DNA of 64,000 nt from Arachidicoccus sp. (GTDB taxonomy: Bacteria > Bacteroidota > Bacteroidia > Chitinophagales > Chitinophagaceae), in the NCBI GenBank assembly GCA_028283605.1, contig JAPWKH010000031.1, positions 62,001-126,000 on the forward strand. Direction: 5' to 3'. How positions within the stretch are numbered: position 1 is the first letter of the stretch; the number at the start of each line of letters is the position of its first letter. The notes beneath the pieces are model-generated. The model saw nothing but the letters and a program-made list of their open reading frames with translations. It was not told the origin of the DNA and did not search any database. Shown one piece after another: positions 52,514 through 61,027 of this stretch. The translations under genes were made by a program, and so were the position numbers.

Positions 52514-53560
52514 TTATTCGTAATTAAGCGGTCTTCTATTCCCTTCTTCATCTGCAACAAAATAATGGTTGCCTTCTATTTGTACTGCAGCATGAATATT
52601 ATTGTGATGATCCACATCTACATTTAATATTTTTCCTTCGTAATACAAGGCAGGATTTTTATCCGGTAAGATGGTATGGCCTACGATAATTTGTTTACAA
52701 TCGTATAATCTCAATGTTTCATTTATATCATCTATTGTGCAAAAAGGTTCTCTGAAATAGCCTCTGTACCAATACAGCGTTTGCCTGCTGATGAGCAGAG
52801 GAAGAGAAGAATCTTCTTTATCAGTTTCCTGATCGTAAAACGGACGGCAATTGTTATTGATCTCTTCGATTGAAAATTGCAGCGCATTCACACGAGGAGA
52901 AACGCCGCCATGAACGAATAAAAGGTCGCCGATTTTTTCCATAACATTTTTTGTACGAAGCCATCTTCCGAGTTCAGTATTTTTATCAAAAAGTTGCATG
53001 TAGGTCTTGTTCAGTGCGCGCGCATGCATAAAATATTTTTCGTCCACATGCCGAAGATCGCCGGAAAGATTCATCACTTCATGATTGCCGATGATTATGT
53101 GTACATAGCCTCCATTATGTATAGAATCTTCTTCCAGCTTGTATAGCAGCCAAAGCAGCGATGTTACTTCATTACCGCGATCAAACATATCTCCGTTTAT
53201 TACCAAATGGCCTGAGCCGAATATCCAATGATATTGTTCGTCGATTATTTTATTTGATATTAATAATTTCCTGAAAGCTTCAAACTCTCCTTCTATATCT
53301 GACAAAACAAATATTTTATCAGCATTAGCATAAATGCACGATTCTATCTTTAATTCTTTTTTTAAACGGAAAGAAAAATCCCAATCTGCATGATTACTAA
53401 AGCGCACAGAAAGTGTCTGTTTTGAATCTGTTTTGTAAGCATTATTTTCTTCTATATAAAAGGCTTCTGTATTATTATCTTGATCATAAAAAACATAAGG
53501 GCCGTCAAAAACATTCTGTGTAATATGTTTTTTAGAATTCGTATGATTAATTAAACTCAA
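52514..53560 (-). CDS. Calcineurin-like metallophosphoesterase (PPP-type)
   Basis: A 348-residue cytosolic protein (no signal peptide). Metal-binding motifs in order: LSDIEGEFEAF (D-x-E in place of D-x-H), INGDMFDRGNEVTSLL, IIGNHEVMNLSG, LFVHGGVSP and IIVGHTILPD. This is the pattern of bacterial PPP-type phosphatases such as Shewanella-like phosphatases. A unique N-terminal domain of about 90 residues, possibly a small beta domain, precedes the catalytic core. The substrate is unknown. Confidence 0.87.
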   Translation of the reverse strand: MSLINHTNSKKHITQNVFDGPYVFYDQDNNTEAFYIEENNAYKTDSKQTLSVRFSNHADWDFSFRLKKELKIESCIYANADKIFVLSDIEGEFEAFRKLLISNKIIDEQYHWIFGSGHLVINGDMFDRGNEVTSLLWLLYKLEEDSIHNGGYVHIIIGNHEVMNLSGDLRHVDEKYFMHARALNKTYMQLFDKNTELGRWLRTKNVMEKIGDLLFVHGGVSPRVNALQFSIEEINNNCRPFYDQETDKEDSSLPLLISRQTLYWYRGYFREPFCTIDDINETLRLYDCKQIIVGHTILPDKNPALYYEGKILNVDVDHHNNIHAAVQIEGNHYFVADEEGNRRPLNYE

Positions 53561-53657
53561 TTATTTGATGATTATTAATTTAAGAATCTACATCTATAAA
53601 ATTTCAGCATTCAATTTTATACTAAGTAGTTGTTTAGACTTTAAAGATTCAAAGATT

Positions 53658-53774
53658 AACCCCAAAGGGATTATACGTTTATAGCAAATTTTAAACAACA
53701 AAGGTTCGACCCCGTCGGGGGTCGTATATTATTTGTAAACGCATTCACTATAAATGTGGGAACCCTCCGGGTTC
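53658..53774. repeat. Cluster of three hairpin-TTTATAG repeat units
   Basis: Unit A (53658-53684): AACCCCAAAGGGATT then ATACGTTTATAG. Unit B (53707-53740): stem CGACCCC/GGGGTCG (one extra G) then TATATTATTTGTAAAC. Unit C, inverted (53774-53748 on the minus strand): GAACCC-GGA-GGGTTC then CCACATTTATAG. All share a GC palindrome followed by an AT tail ending TTTATAG or similar. Unit C provides the last codons and the stop of the truncated PIN gene. Confidence 0.7.
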
Positions 53775-53966
53775 TTTTATAAAAGATTTCAGAATGGATT
53801 CTTTCATTTTATCAGCACATATACATGAGCGTGCTTCGATTTGTGTAATGACCGAAATTTTGGTAATATCGTAAATAATTGCTGAAACTAATTTCATTCC
53901 TTTTTCAAGAAAATTTAATGAGAAATAATTTAAAATTACATTACTATCTATCAAATATTCTTCCAT
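53748..53966 (-). pseudogene. Truncated PIN-domain toxin
   Basis: The frame opens MEEYLIDSNVILNYFS, the usual N-terminus of PIN ribonucleases with the first catalytic Asp, then KISVITQIEARS, where the second acidic residue lies. A complete PIN toxin has about 130 residues; this frame has 72 and lacks the later acidic motifs. The final codons (KEPGGFPHL and TAG) are read from a hairpin repeat, so the 3' half was probably replaced or cut off when the repeat arrived. Preceded and overlapped by an antitoxin remnant. Confidence 0.7.
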
Positions 53967-54172
53967 TCGGAACGCATATTTTTAGTATGAATTTCAAAAC
54001 TCGCAGCATCTTCTTTAGAAAAGACACCTTTGTATTTGCTAAATAATTTTTTCATTTTAAAAGATAAATTTTCTTTCCGCACTTTTATAAAATGCAATTC
54101 TTCCAACTCATGCAAAAGAGGAATTGCATTTTTATTTATATAATAAATGTATGGTTCATTATTGATAAATAG
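53951..54172 (-). pseudogene. Antitoxin remnant of a PIN toxin-antitoxin pair
   Basis: A frame of 73 codons without an ATG at the beginning (bounded by TAG at 54173-54175). It reads EPYIYYINKNAIPLLHELEEL and later KYKGVFSKEDAASFEIHTKN, then MRSEWKNI. The second half resembles the C-termini of small antitoxins that precede PIN toxins in Bacteroidota. Its end overlaps the PIN start by 16 bases, the normal arrangement of such pairs. Loss of a normal start codon and the truncated partner indicate a dead module. A TTG at codon 20 is the only early alternative start. Confidence 0.5.
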
Positions 54173-54308
54173 CTATTTCGAAATTACAATTAATTCCGCA
54201 TAGCGAGTAATTATTATGGCGGATTTTGTTGTAAATAATTATCAAAAAGCCGCAAACTATTTTATCATAAATTCATCGATACTAATTCGAAATTGCACCA
54301 GGTTGATG

Positions 54309-54872
54309 TTATTCGTCCATAAAATCGTTGCTATATGAAAAAGAGACTTCGTATTTTTTTGTTTCCAAAGACTTGAATAAAAATAAGGCTACAAGGAGTT
54401 TCTTTTTATCATTTTGATTGGAATTTGTAAAATATGCAGCATCTCCTTCTTTCTTATCATGTTCAAATTTCTTATATATTGTTGCCTCTTCAAACAATTG
54501 TTTGAGTTTTTCAAAATATATTTTTGCTTCTGAATTTTTGCTGAATTTTGCATACCAATTCAATTCGAGAACTTTTCCTATAGAATCTGAATCCTTCCAG
54601 CCAAGTTTTACCCTAATTGTTCCTTCTTTTATTTTTAGATCAGGTAAAGGACTTTCTGTAAAAGTAAAATACGGAGTTGAAGTCCAAATATTGTCGATTA
54701 TATCCAAATTTCTTGCATTATCAGCATTGTAATGAAGCTGAGTTAGAGAACGTAAGCTATCTACAATTGAAATTGATTGGTTAGTAACATCCACGCCAAA
54801 GCATAATTGATTTATTCTTTGTGATAATGTTATTCGTTGAGACATAGAATTGCTTATGCTAAAAAATGTCAA
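54309..54872 (-). CDS. Hypothetical protein, probably secreted, start uncertain
   Basis: About 187 residues with no family recognised. Reading in frame upstream of the TTG at 54872 gives ELIFIIL-TFFSISNSMSQ, a plausible signal peptide, but there is no ATG before a stop; the first ATG is at codon 10. The body is mixed alpha/beta with LPDLKIKEGTIRVKLGW and a Lys-rich helix (FEKLKQLFEEATIYKKFEHD). Neighbours are a dead toxin module and repeats. It could be a real gene with a non-standard start or one that lost its start. Confidence 0.5.
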   Translation of the reverse strand: MTFFSISNSMSQRITLSQRINQLCFGVDVTNQSISIVDSLRSLTQLHYNADNARNLDIIDNIWTSTPYFTFTESPLPDLKIKEGTIRVKLGWKDSDSIGKVLELNWYAKFSKNSEAKIYFEKLKQLFEEATIYKKFEHDKKEGDAAYFTNSNQNDKKKLLVALFLFKSLETKKYEVSFSYSNDFMDE

Positions 54873-54929
54873 TATTATGAAAATAAGTTCTACTCATTTT
54901 CTATCAAATTCAGCCTGCATATAATAAAG

Positions 54930-55240
54930 TTCACAAACGTCATTCTCGCGAAAGTGGGAATCTTTATTTTCGCGGCAGCGAAAATTCTTTTTCAACTGAA
55001 AGAAAAATAAATTTCGATGGTAACTGCGCATTAGAGATTTGGCTTCGCCGAACTTATGTTCCGCTTTCGCGGAAATGACAGGCAGCTGATACTTTTTTGT
55101 ATTGAATTGATTCCATATACTAATTTTATAAAACATATATAGTCTGTTACATTGGTATCGCGTCATGCCGAATTTAGTTCGGCATCTCTTGGCACAAGAC
55201 CCTGAAACAAGTTCAGGGTAACGGGTGAGCCGCAAACAAT
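54930..55240. repeat. Repeat-rich intergenic region downstream of zwf
   Basis: Several dispersed-repeat types lie side by side: CGTCATTCTCGCGAAAGTGGG (54941-54961), TTTTCGCGGCAGCGAAAA (54968-54985), a TTTGGCTTCGCCGAACT block (55038-55054) that matches part of the leader repeats at 22438 and 32617, and GCTTTCGCGGAAATGACAGG. An ATGCCGAA-TTTAG-TTCGGCAT hairpin (55165-55185) and CCTGAAACAAGTTCAGG (55201-55217) follow. Open frames across it have no coding support. Confidence 0.7.
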
Positions 55241-55321
55241 TTATCATAACAGACTATTTTAGTAATATAAACTCTATTATTGGAATGCAGCATTCTATTA
55301 TTATGACAACATGGAATAAAA

Positions 55322-55350
55322 GAAAAATGCGCAGCATTACCGCGCATTCT
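55322..55350 (-). terminator. Terminator after zwf
   Basis: AATGCGC (55326-55332) pairs with GCGCATT (55342-55348); on the minus strand the stem is followed by TTTTTCTTTT. About 20 nt after the zwf stop. Confidence 0.8.
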
Positions 55351-55369
55351 CTTTATTGTAATAAAACTT

Positions 55370-56887
55370 TTAATCCTTTTTCTTCAACGGCAATGTAATC
55401 CAGTTTCTTCCGTCTCGCGCTATTAAAGATTCTGCGTCTTCCGGCCCCCAGCTGTCGGGTGCATAGTTCGGGAAGTCTGCATTTTTCGCTTCCCAACTTT
55501 CCAGAATCGGCATTACCACACGCCACGCACCTTCTACCTGATCGGCACGCATAAATTGAGTAGCATTTCCGTTCATAGCATCGAGCAATAATGTTTCGTA
55601 AGCTTCGGGTTGTGGTGTATTGTAAGCTTCATTGTAACTGAAGGTCATATCCACATTATTCAATGCCATGCTTTGTCCCGGCTTCTTTGCCTGAAAGCGA
55701 ATACGTATATCCATTTCCGGCTGAATGCTTATCGTCAATCTGTTGGAACGCCATGTTTCTGCGGCTTCCGGCGGGAAAGCAAAGCTCGGCGCTTTCTTAA
55801 ATTGTATAGTAATTAGTGTAGTTTTTTCGTGTAAGTATTTTCCTGTACGCACGTAAAACGGAACATCCTGCCAACGCCAATTATCTACAAATAATTTTAC
55901 CGCAGCAAAAGTTTCAACTTTGGAATTTGGATTTACATTTTTTTCCTGGCGATAAGCATTGACTTGCTTTCCTTTCATCCAGCCGGAAGAATATTGTCCG
56001 CGAACAGCGTATTGCGATACTTCTTCTTTTTTGATAGCGCGTATGGCATTTACCACATCGGCTTTTTTGTTGCGAATTTCATTCGCCTCAAAAGAAACAG
56101 GCGCTTCCATCGCAACCATGCATAATATTTGAAGTATATGGTTTTGTACCATATCGCGCAATGCGCCGGATTGTTCGTAATAGCCGCCACGATCTTCTAC
56201 GCCAACAGTTTCTGCCGCCGTAATTTGCACATGGTCGATATAATTTCTATTCCAGATAGGTTCAAATAAAGAATTAGCAAAACGTAGCGCGAGGATATTT
56301 TGTACTGTTTCTTTTCCTAAATAATGATCTATACGATAAATCTGATCTTCGTCAAACAGTGCGTTTAACTGATGGTTCAATTCTACCGCGCTTTTCAAAT
56401 CATGTCCGAAAGGTTTTTCCACTACAATGCGGACGCTGCTTCGGTCTTGGGAAAGTTTTAATTTACTGAGGTTTGCAGCAATTTCCGGAACAAGCTGCGG
56501 CGCTACGGAAAGATAAAATAATACATTTGCTTTTTCGTTCCACTCTTTTTGCAAAGCATCCACTTTGTCATCTATCTTCTTAAAATCTTCGTCTTTTCCT
56601 GCATCCAAAGTTAAATAAGTGATGTATGGAGAAAATTTATCCCAGTTGCCGCTCTCATCTTTCCTGCGCGAAAATTCGTTAATACCGGTTAATAAATGAT
56701 CGCGGTATTTTTTATCAGAATATTCTGTTCTTCCTAATCCTATAATGGCAAATTTGGAAGGCATGAAATTATCCAGAAATAAGTTATATAGTGCAGGCGT
56801 GAGTTTGCGCTGGTTTAAATCGCCGCTTCCGCCGAAAATAATGACTATAGTAGGTTTGGAAAGTTTGTTTGAATTTGAAACTGCCAT
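55370..56887 (-). CDS. zwf: Glucose-6-phosphate 1-dehydrogenase
   Basis: A 505-residue enzyme that makes 6-phosphogluconolactone and NADPH. Seen: the NADP motif IVIIFGGSGDLNQRKLTPALY, the family signature RIDHYLGKETVQNILALRFAN with the catalytic His, and EKPFGHDLKSA. It lies downstream of gnd on the same strand with a 157-nt spacer containing a long inverted repeat. pgl is not in between. Confidence 0.96.
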   Translation of the reverse strand: MAVSNSNKLSKPTIVIIFGGSGDLNQRKLTPALYNLFLDNFMPSKFAIIGLGRTEYSDKKYRDHLLTGINEFSRRKDESGNWDKFSPYITYLTLDAGKDEDFKKIDDKVDALQKEWNEKANVLFYLSVAPQLVPEIAANLSKLKLSQDRSSVRIVVEKPFGHDLKSAVELNHQLNALFDEDQIYRIDHYLGKETVQNILALRFANSLFEPIWNRNYIDHVQITAAETVGVEDRGGYYEQSGALRDMVQNHILQILCMVAMEAPVSFEANEIRNKKADVVNAIRAIKKEEVSQYAVRGQYSSGWMKGKQVNAYRQEKNVNPNSKVETFAAVKLFVDNWRWQDVPFYVRTGKYLHEKTTLITIQFKKAPSFAFPPEAAETWRSNRLTISIQPEMDIRIRFQAKKPGQSMALNNVDMTFSYNEAYNTPQPEAYETLLLDAMNGNATQFMRADQVEGAWRVVMPILESWEAKNADFPNYAPDSWGPEDAESLIARDGRNWITLPLKKKD

Positions 56888-56974
56888 GTATTTTAATTTG
56901 ATAATTGGTTAAATCTACAATTACTTATTGCGTTTTATTTTTTGTTGATATTATTTTTATAAAGCCAAAATTAA

Positions 56975-57024
56975 AAAAGTAAAAATTCAAAACAATAGTT
57001 AGTATGCCTTGAATTTTTACTTTT
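56975..57024. repeat. 16-bp perfect inverted repeat between gnd and zwf
   Basis: AAAAGTAAAAATTCAA (56975-56990) and TTGAATTTTTACTTTT (57009-57024) are exact reverse complements around 18 nt. Purely AT-rich, related in style to other spacer repeats here. It may attenuate transcription from gnd into zwf. Confidence 0.75.
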
Positions 57025-57044
57025 GTTTTTACTTTTTGTTTAAT

Positions 57045-58481
57045 TTATATCTGCTCCTTCGCTTCTTCGTCTGTTTCCCATTCGGTATGGAAAATTCCTT
57101 CTTTATCAATTCTTTGATAAGTATGAGAACCGAAATAATCGCGCTGCGCCTGAATCAAATTCGTAGGCATATTAGCCGTTGTATACGATTCGAGATAAGC
57201 CAATGAAGTTTGTAAAACCGCAACTGCAATGCCGCTTTTGGTTGCCGCAGATATTACAGCACGCAAATTGTTCCAGTTTTCCTTTACCAATTTTGCGATA
57301 TGTTCATCCAATAGAATATTGGTCAAATGCGGATTTTTTACATACACCTGATAAAAATCTTCCAATAAGGTAGATCGAATAATACATCCGCCACGCCATA
57401 TTTTTACAACGTCGTGCAAAGGAATATCCATCTTCAATTCTTCGGAAGCTTTTACCAATAAAGAAAGACCTTGTGCATAACAAATGATCATAACCAAATA
57501 AAATGCATCTTCCAATTGCTTTGCAAATTCTTCTTTAGGCGTATCTATTTTCAACACTTCCGGAGTGTATAATTTTGCAGCCTGTACACGTTCGTTTTTA
57601 TAGGCTGAGATAGTACGTAATGCAACCGACATATCTATCGAAGGAATGGAAACGCCTGTATCCATCGCGTCTTGTGAGGTCCATTTACCTGTTCCTTTTG
57701 CTCCTGCTTTATCTAAAATCAAATCCACCAAATCTTTTCCTGTATCGGGATCTTTTGTTGCAAAAATGTCTCTTGTAATTTCCACTAAGAAACATTTCAA
57801 TTTGCCTTCGTTCCATTTAGCGAATAGCTGATGCAATTCTTCATTCGTATATCCTTGTCCGTTTTTCAACAAATCATACACTTCGCTGATGGCTTGCATG
57901 ATGGCATATTCAATACCGTTGTGTACCATTTTTACATAATGGCCTGCAGCATCTTTCCCCATATAAGCGGTACAAGGTTCGCCATTTACTTTTGCCGAAA
58001 CTGCTTCTAACAATGGTTTCAAATGATTGTACGCATCCTGATCTCCGCCGGGCATAATGCTCGGGCCAAAACGCGCGCCTTTTTCTCCACCCGATACGCC
58101 CATGCCCATGAAATGAAACCCTTTTTCGGCCACTTCTTTTACGCGGCGCAAAGTATCGGTATAATGTGAATTACCGCCGTCTATAATAATGTCGCCTTTC
58201 TCAAGATAAGGAGTTAAAGATGCAATTACGCTGTCCACCGGTTTGCCTGCGGGCACAAGCATTGTGATTTTGCGTGGAGTTTTCATGCTTTTTACAAATT
58301 CTTCTACATTAGTCGTTCCTTTTACATGTGTTCCCGGTGTAGCGCCTTTTTCTAAAGCGTCTGCTTTTTTTGCATCCAAATCGTAGCCTATTACACTAAA
58401 ACCGTGATCTGCCATATTATACAAAAGATTTGCGCCCATAACGCCGAGACCGACCATTCCGAAGTCAAACGTATTTTCCAT
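57045..58481 (-). CDS. gnd: 6-phosphogluconate dehydrogenase, decarboxylating
   Basis: A 478-residue NADP enzyme forming ribulose 5-phosphate. Seen: the cofactor motif GLGVMGANLLYNMADHG, IIDGGNSHYTDTLRR, MGVSGGEKGARFGPSIMPGG, and the catalytic KMVHNGIEYAIMQAISEVYD with Lys, His and Asn, plus the C-terminal RDYFGSHTYQRID. Upstream of zwf on the same strand, so both enzymes of the oxidative pentose phosphate branch are probably co-expressed. Confidence 0.97.
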   Translation of the reverse strand: MENTFDFGMVGLGVMGANLLYNMADHGFSVIGYDLDAKKADALEKGATPGTHVKGTTNVEEFVKSMKTPRKITMLVPAGKPVDSVIASLTPYLEKGDIIIDGGNSHYTDTLRRVKEVAEKGFHFMGMGVSGGEKGARFGPSIMPGGDQDAYNHLKPLLEAVSAKVNGEPCTAYMGKDAAGHYVKMVHNGIEYAIMQAISEVYDLLKNGQGYTNEELHQLFAKWNEGKLKCFLVEITRDIFATKDPDTGKDLVDLILDKAGAKGTGKWTSQDAMDTGVSIPSIDMSVALRTISAYKNERVQAAKLYTPEVLKIDTPKEEFAKQLEDAFYLVMIICYAQGLSLLVKASEELKMDIPLHDVVKIWRGGCIIRSTLLEDFYQVYVKNPHLTNILLDEHIAKLVKENWNNLRAVISAATKSGIAVAVLQTSLAYLESYTTANMPTNLIQAQRDYFGSHTYQRIDKEGIFHTEWETDEEAKEQI

Positions 58482-59004
58482 TCGCTTAAATTTATTTTAG
58501 GATTAAAAATTGCTGACCAAAGGTAAGTCAATTTGAATTTCATATAGCAATATTTAATCATTGCTTAACGGTGATTAAATTGTTGATGATAAAGTGCTAT
58601 TTATTTGAGCAATATTTTCCCGCCATAGGTGCTATGGCAAGATGATTTTATTCATCCGGTCGTGAAAGTTAAAAAGATATTCAAAGTAGCTTCTTTCATT
58701 AGAGATTTGCTAGTGTCTATATCAGATAAAGAATTCCCGCCAATTATTTTATTATTCATCAAAATATTATGAGAAATATATTTATATCCGGGAAAATTAG
58801 AGTCTAAATTGACCTATACAGACTCTAAAAAATCGTTGTGATTATTTTTTTCTTTGGATGAAGAAAACGAAAAATATCTGATGTTATGATCGAAGAGGCT
58901 GATTAATTATTGAACGAATATCTGTCATAAAATAAAATGTCCCCTGTGAGGAGACTGTGCGGAGAAAAGAAAAAAATCGATGATTCTATTGTCTAACTCT
59001 TAAT
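58482..59004. other. 523-bp intergenic region upstream of gnd
   Basis: AT-rich, no convincing reading frame or RNA gene on either strand. It separates gnd from a hypothetical gene on the same strand. A GTCCCCTGTGAGGAGACTG patch (58940-58958) stands out as GC-richer than its surroundings. No clear promoter for gnd was identified. Confidence 0.4.
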
Positions 59005-59589
59005 TCAGTATTCTATTCCCCCATTTATAGGGATGCAGGCTAAAAAGATTAATTCTTCATTTGATTTAAAAAAATTTTTTAATTGATCTATATTTTGAAC
59101 AAAAAAATAAGAATCATTCATTGGTAAAACTTCTGGCTGATATATAACTTCAACTAACATTGTTGGTCCATCAAAAGTCCTATTTCTATTCTTTGCTGGA
59201 ATCCAATAACCATGCTTTCCCGAATGGCATATAGCACTGTCTATTAAATAATTCAACTTTACTGTTCTATCTGAATCGCTTATTATATTTTTAATACTGT
59301 TATAATTAGAAGGAGGGTCTCCGTTAGAGAAGTGAATATTTTCTATCTTTCCAATAGAATCTACATTAAACTTGAAAAAAAATAATATATTTTTTCTGAT
59401 TTTTAATGATGTGTCATACGGATTCAAAAGAGTTTCTGATACTATGTGAGAAATCATAGTATGGATATATCCTTGGATCCCTAGAGAGGAAGATTTATTA
59501 TAATGAAAAATCGGTTGTGATATTTGTCCTTTAATGTAAAGAATATTAAAGAGTAATATTAAAGTAATAAGAATTGATTTTGGGGCCAT
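59005..59589 (-). CDS. Hypothetical secreted protein
   Basis: A 194-residue protein with an N-terminal signal (SILITLILLFNILYIKGQ). The region RKNILFFFKFNVDSIGKIENI loosely resembles the strand-turn of TonB C-terminal-like domains, but nothing firm was recognised; two cysteines are present (SAICHSG, LACIP). It lies 17 nt after the HExxH gene on the same strand, so it belongs to the same transcript as the ParE module and the peptidase-like gene. Function unknown. Confidence 0.7.
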   Translation of the reverse strand: MAPKSILITLILLFNILYIKGQISQPIFHYNKSSSLGIQGYIHTMISHIVSETLLNPYDTSLKIRKNILFFFKFNVDSIGKIENIHFSNGDPPSNYNSIKNIISDSDRTVKLNYLIDSAICHSGKHGYWIPAKNRNRTFDGPTMLVEVIYQPEVLPMNDSYFFVQNIDQLKNFFKSNEELIFLACIPINGGIEY

Positions 59590-59606
59590 AATTTTATATT
59601 AAATAT

Positions 59607-60035
59607 TTAATCACAAGGAGTTCCTTTACCACTACCGTGTGGAAGTTGGTAAGACTGTTCAGTATTGACTATTTGCTGATCAGTTAATCCGTAGGTGGTT
59701 AATAAATCATTAAACATGCTCGTATTAATTCCTGCTGCATTCTTTAATCCTGAAATTGCAAGTGCATTTGCATCTGCTGCCGGTAAGCTAGGAAATATTT
59801 CTTGAAGAGCCTCTCTTTCACAATCAACCCAACCTACCATTGCTTGGTGCTGCCAATTATCAGGATCGCTATACGTATTTGTTACCGCAGACAGATACGC
59901 ATGAATAACTTCATGTAAGATTGTTTCCATTGTATATTCCTGAGAAGTGGCTCTTAAGTTATATTCATCTAGCGTTATTTGAAGATACACGATACCATCA
60001 CTTACATATCCCTGTGTATGTCCATCTTCATCCAT
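59607..60035 (-). CDS. HExxH peptidase-like domain, 3' part of a frameshifted gene
   Basis: 142 residues: MDEDGHTQGYVSDGIVYLQI, then METILHEVIHAYLSA with a zinc-binding HExxH, and QAMVGWVDCEREALQEIFP further on. It overlaps the end of the upstream frame by eight bases (ATGGATGA). Reading upstream in this frame continues sensibly (SNKTLRLQSGGS) to a T5 tract at 60075-60071, where removing one T would join it to the upstream frame as ...VYLTFSNKTLRLQ.... So this and 60028-60720 are probably one gene of about 365 codons broken by a single base. Confidence 0.65.
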   Translation of the reverse strand: MDEDGHTQGYVSDGIVYLQITLDEYNLRATSQEYTMETILHEVIHAYLSAVTNTYSDPDNWQHQAMVGWVDCEREALQEIFPSLPAADANALAISGLKNAAGINTSMFNDLLTTYGLTDQQIVNTEQSYQLPHGSGKGTPCD

Positions 60036-60720
60036 AGAGCCGCCAGATTGGAGGCGGAGTGTCTTGTTGGAAAAAGGTCAGATAGACTTTGTCGCTTAAT
60101 TGAAACGTATTCCTAAATAAATTGCTTATGTATGAATTTAAGTTGGGAGTGTTCTCAAGATAAGAAACAGCATTTCTTAAACATTCAGAATCTAAATTAT
60201 TAACAATTGAATTCACTATATTGTTATAGGGAGTCGAAGTTCCAGTCCCATTTCCGGGATGGTCATCGCCTTGATTATCCGGATCATAAGGTGGAGTATC
60301 CGGTTCATCGGGACCTTCAGGTGTATAAGGGTCATAGGGATCCGGAATACCGCCAGGTCCGTAATCCGGCGGAGACGGGTTTGTTAGTTCCGGATCAAGA
60401 ATAACTACCGGTAAATTAGCCGTATCGGCATAGTCGGGAAAACCGGGGTCACAATCCCCTTCTTCCAAATCGTAAGTCTCCATCAGTTTGATGCTCTTGC
60501 CCAACGAACTATGAACAGCCATTAAAGATGAGGAAGCGGCATTTGACGCTTCTGTTTCTTTAATTACTTTTCCCTTTTTAAATACACGCCCCTTTATAAA
60601 GTACCCGTTTACATTAAAGAACAGAATATCGCCCGTAAAAGTATTTCTGTCTATATAGTTTCTTATATTGTTAACATCTATTTTTTTCTTTTTGCCGTTA
60701 TATGTGTAGTAAGGGTGCAT
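60028..60720 (-). CDS. Proline-rich protein, 5' part of a frameshifted HExxH peptidase-like gene
   Basis: 230 residues. The beginning (TFTGDILFFNVNGYFIKGRV) looks like a beta domain. A Pro/Asp/Gly-rich linker follows (about 105-160), then CLRNAVSYLENTPNLNSYI and SDKVYLTFF. No signal peptide, although related-looking Bacteroidota proteins with this domain order are normally secreted, so the 5' end may also be missing. The last nine residues (QDTPPPIWRLYG region) come from the wrong frame after the T5 tract. Starts three bases after the ParE-type toxin stop. Confidence 0.62.
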   Translation of the reverse strand: MHPYYTYNGKKKKIDVNNIRNYIDRNTFTGDILFFNVNGYFIKGRVFKKGKVIKETEASNAASSSLMAVHSSLGKSIKLMETYDLEEGDCDPGFPDYADTANLPVVILDPELTNPSPPDYGPGGIPDPYDPYTPEGPDEPDTPPYDPDNQGDDHPGNGTGTSTPYNNIVNSIVNNLDSECLRNAVSYLENTPNLNSYISNLFRNTFQLSDKVYLTFFQQDTPPPIWRLYG

Positions 60721-60723
60721 GTT

Positions 60724-61026
60724 TTATTTTTTACTTGGATATTTTCTCTTTGGCTTTCTACTTGTATGAAAAAGTGAAATAATAAATATTATTTTGGTTT
60801 TTTCTTCGATTTCGAATATCAGTAAATAAGGGAAGCGATTTGTTCTGATTCTTCTGTAATATTCATTCAATTTAGTATAATGATGTGGATACTGTTCTAA
60901 CTTTTGAAAACAATTTTCAATTTCATTCAATAGCTCATTTCCTAAATTATTTTTTTGAAATTCATACCAATCATAAGCCTGCTGCATTTCAAGCATTGCT
61001 TCACTTTGAATTTCTAACCTATACAT
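60724..61026 (-). CDS. ParE/RelE-type toxin of a type II toxin-antitoxin module
   Basis: A 100-residue basic protein of the ParE/RelE superfamily: QSEAMLEMQQAYDWYEFQ, LEQYPHHYTKLNEYYRRIRT, NRFPYLLIFEIEEKTKIIFI and a very basic C-terminus (SRKPKRKYPSKK). These toxins cleave mRNA or poison gyrase; the group cannot be decided. The start ATG at 61026 comes one base after the antitoxin stop, the usual coupled arrangement. It looks intact. Confidence 0.88.
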   Translation of the reverse strand: MYRLEIQSEAMLEMQQAYDWYEFQKNNLGNELLNEIENCFQKLEQYPHHYTKLNEYYRRIRTNRFPYLLIFEIEEKTKIIFIISLFHTSRKPKRKYPSKK

Positions 61027-61027
61027 T

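Noticed and set aside
54894-55247. Open frame of 117 codons downstream of zwf
   Set aside because: It is built from several dispersed repeats in a row (hairpins and the GGCGAAGCC core) and does not resemble a protein.
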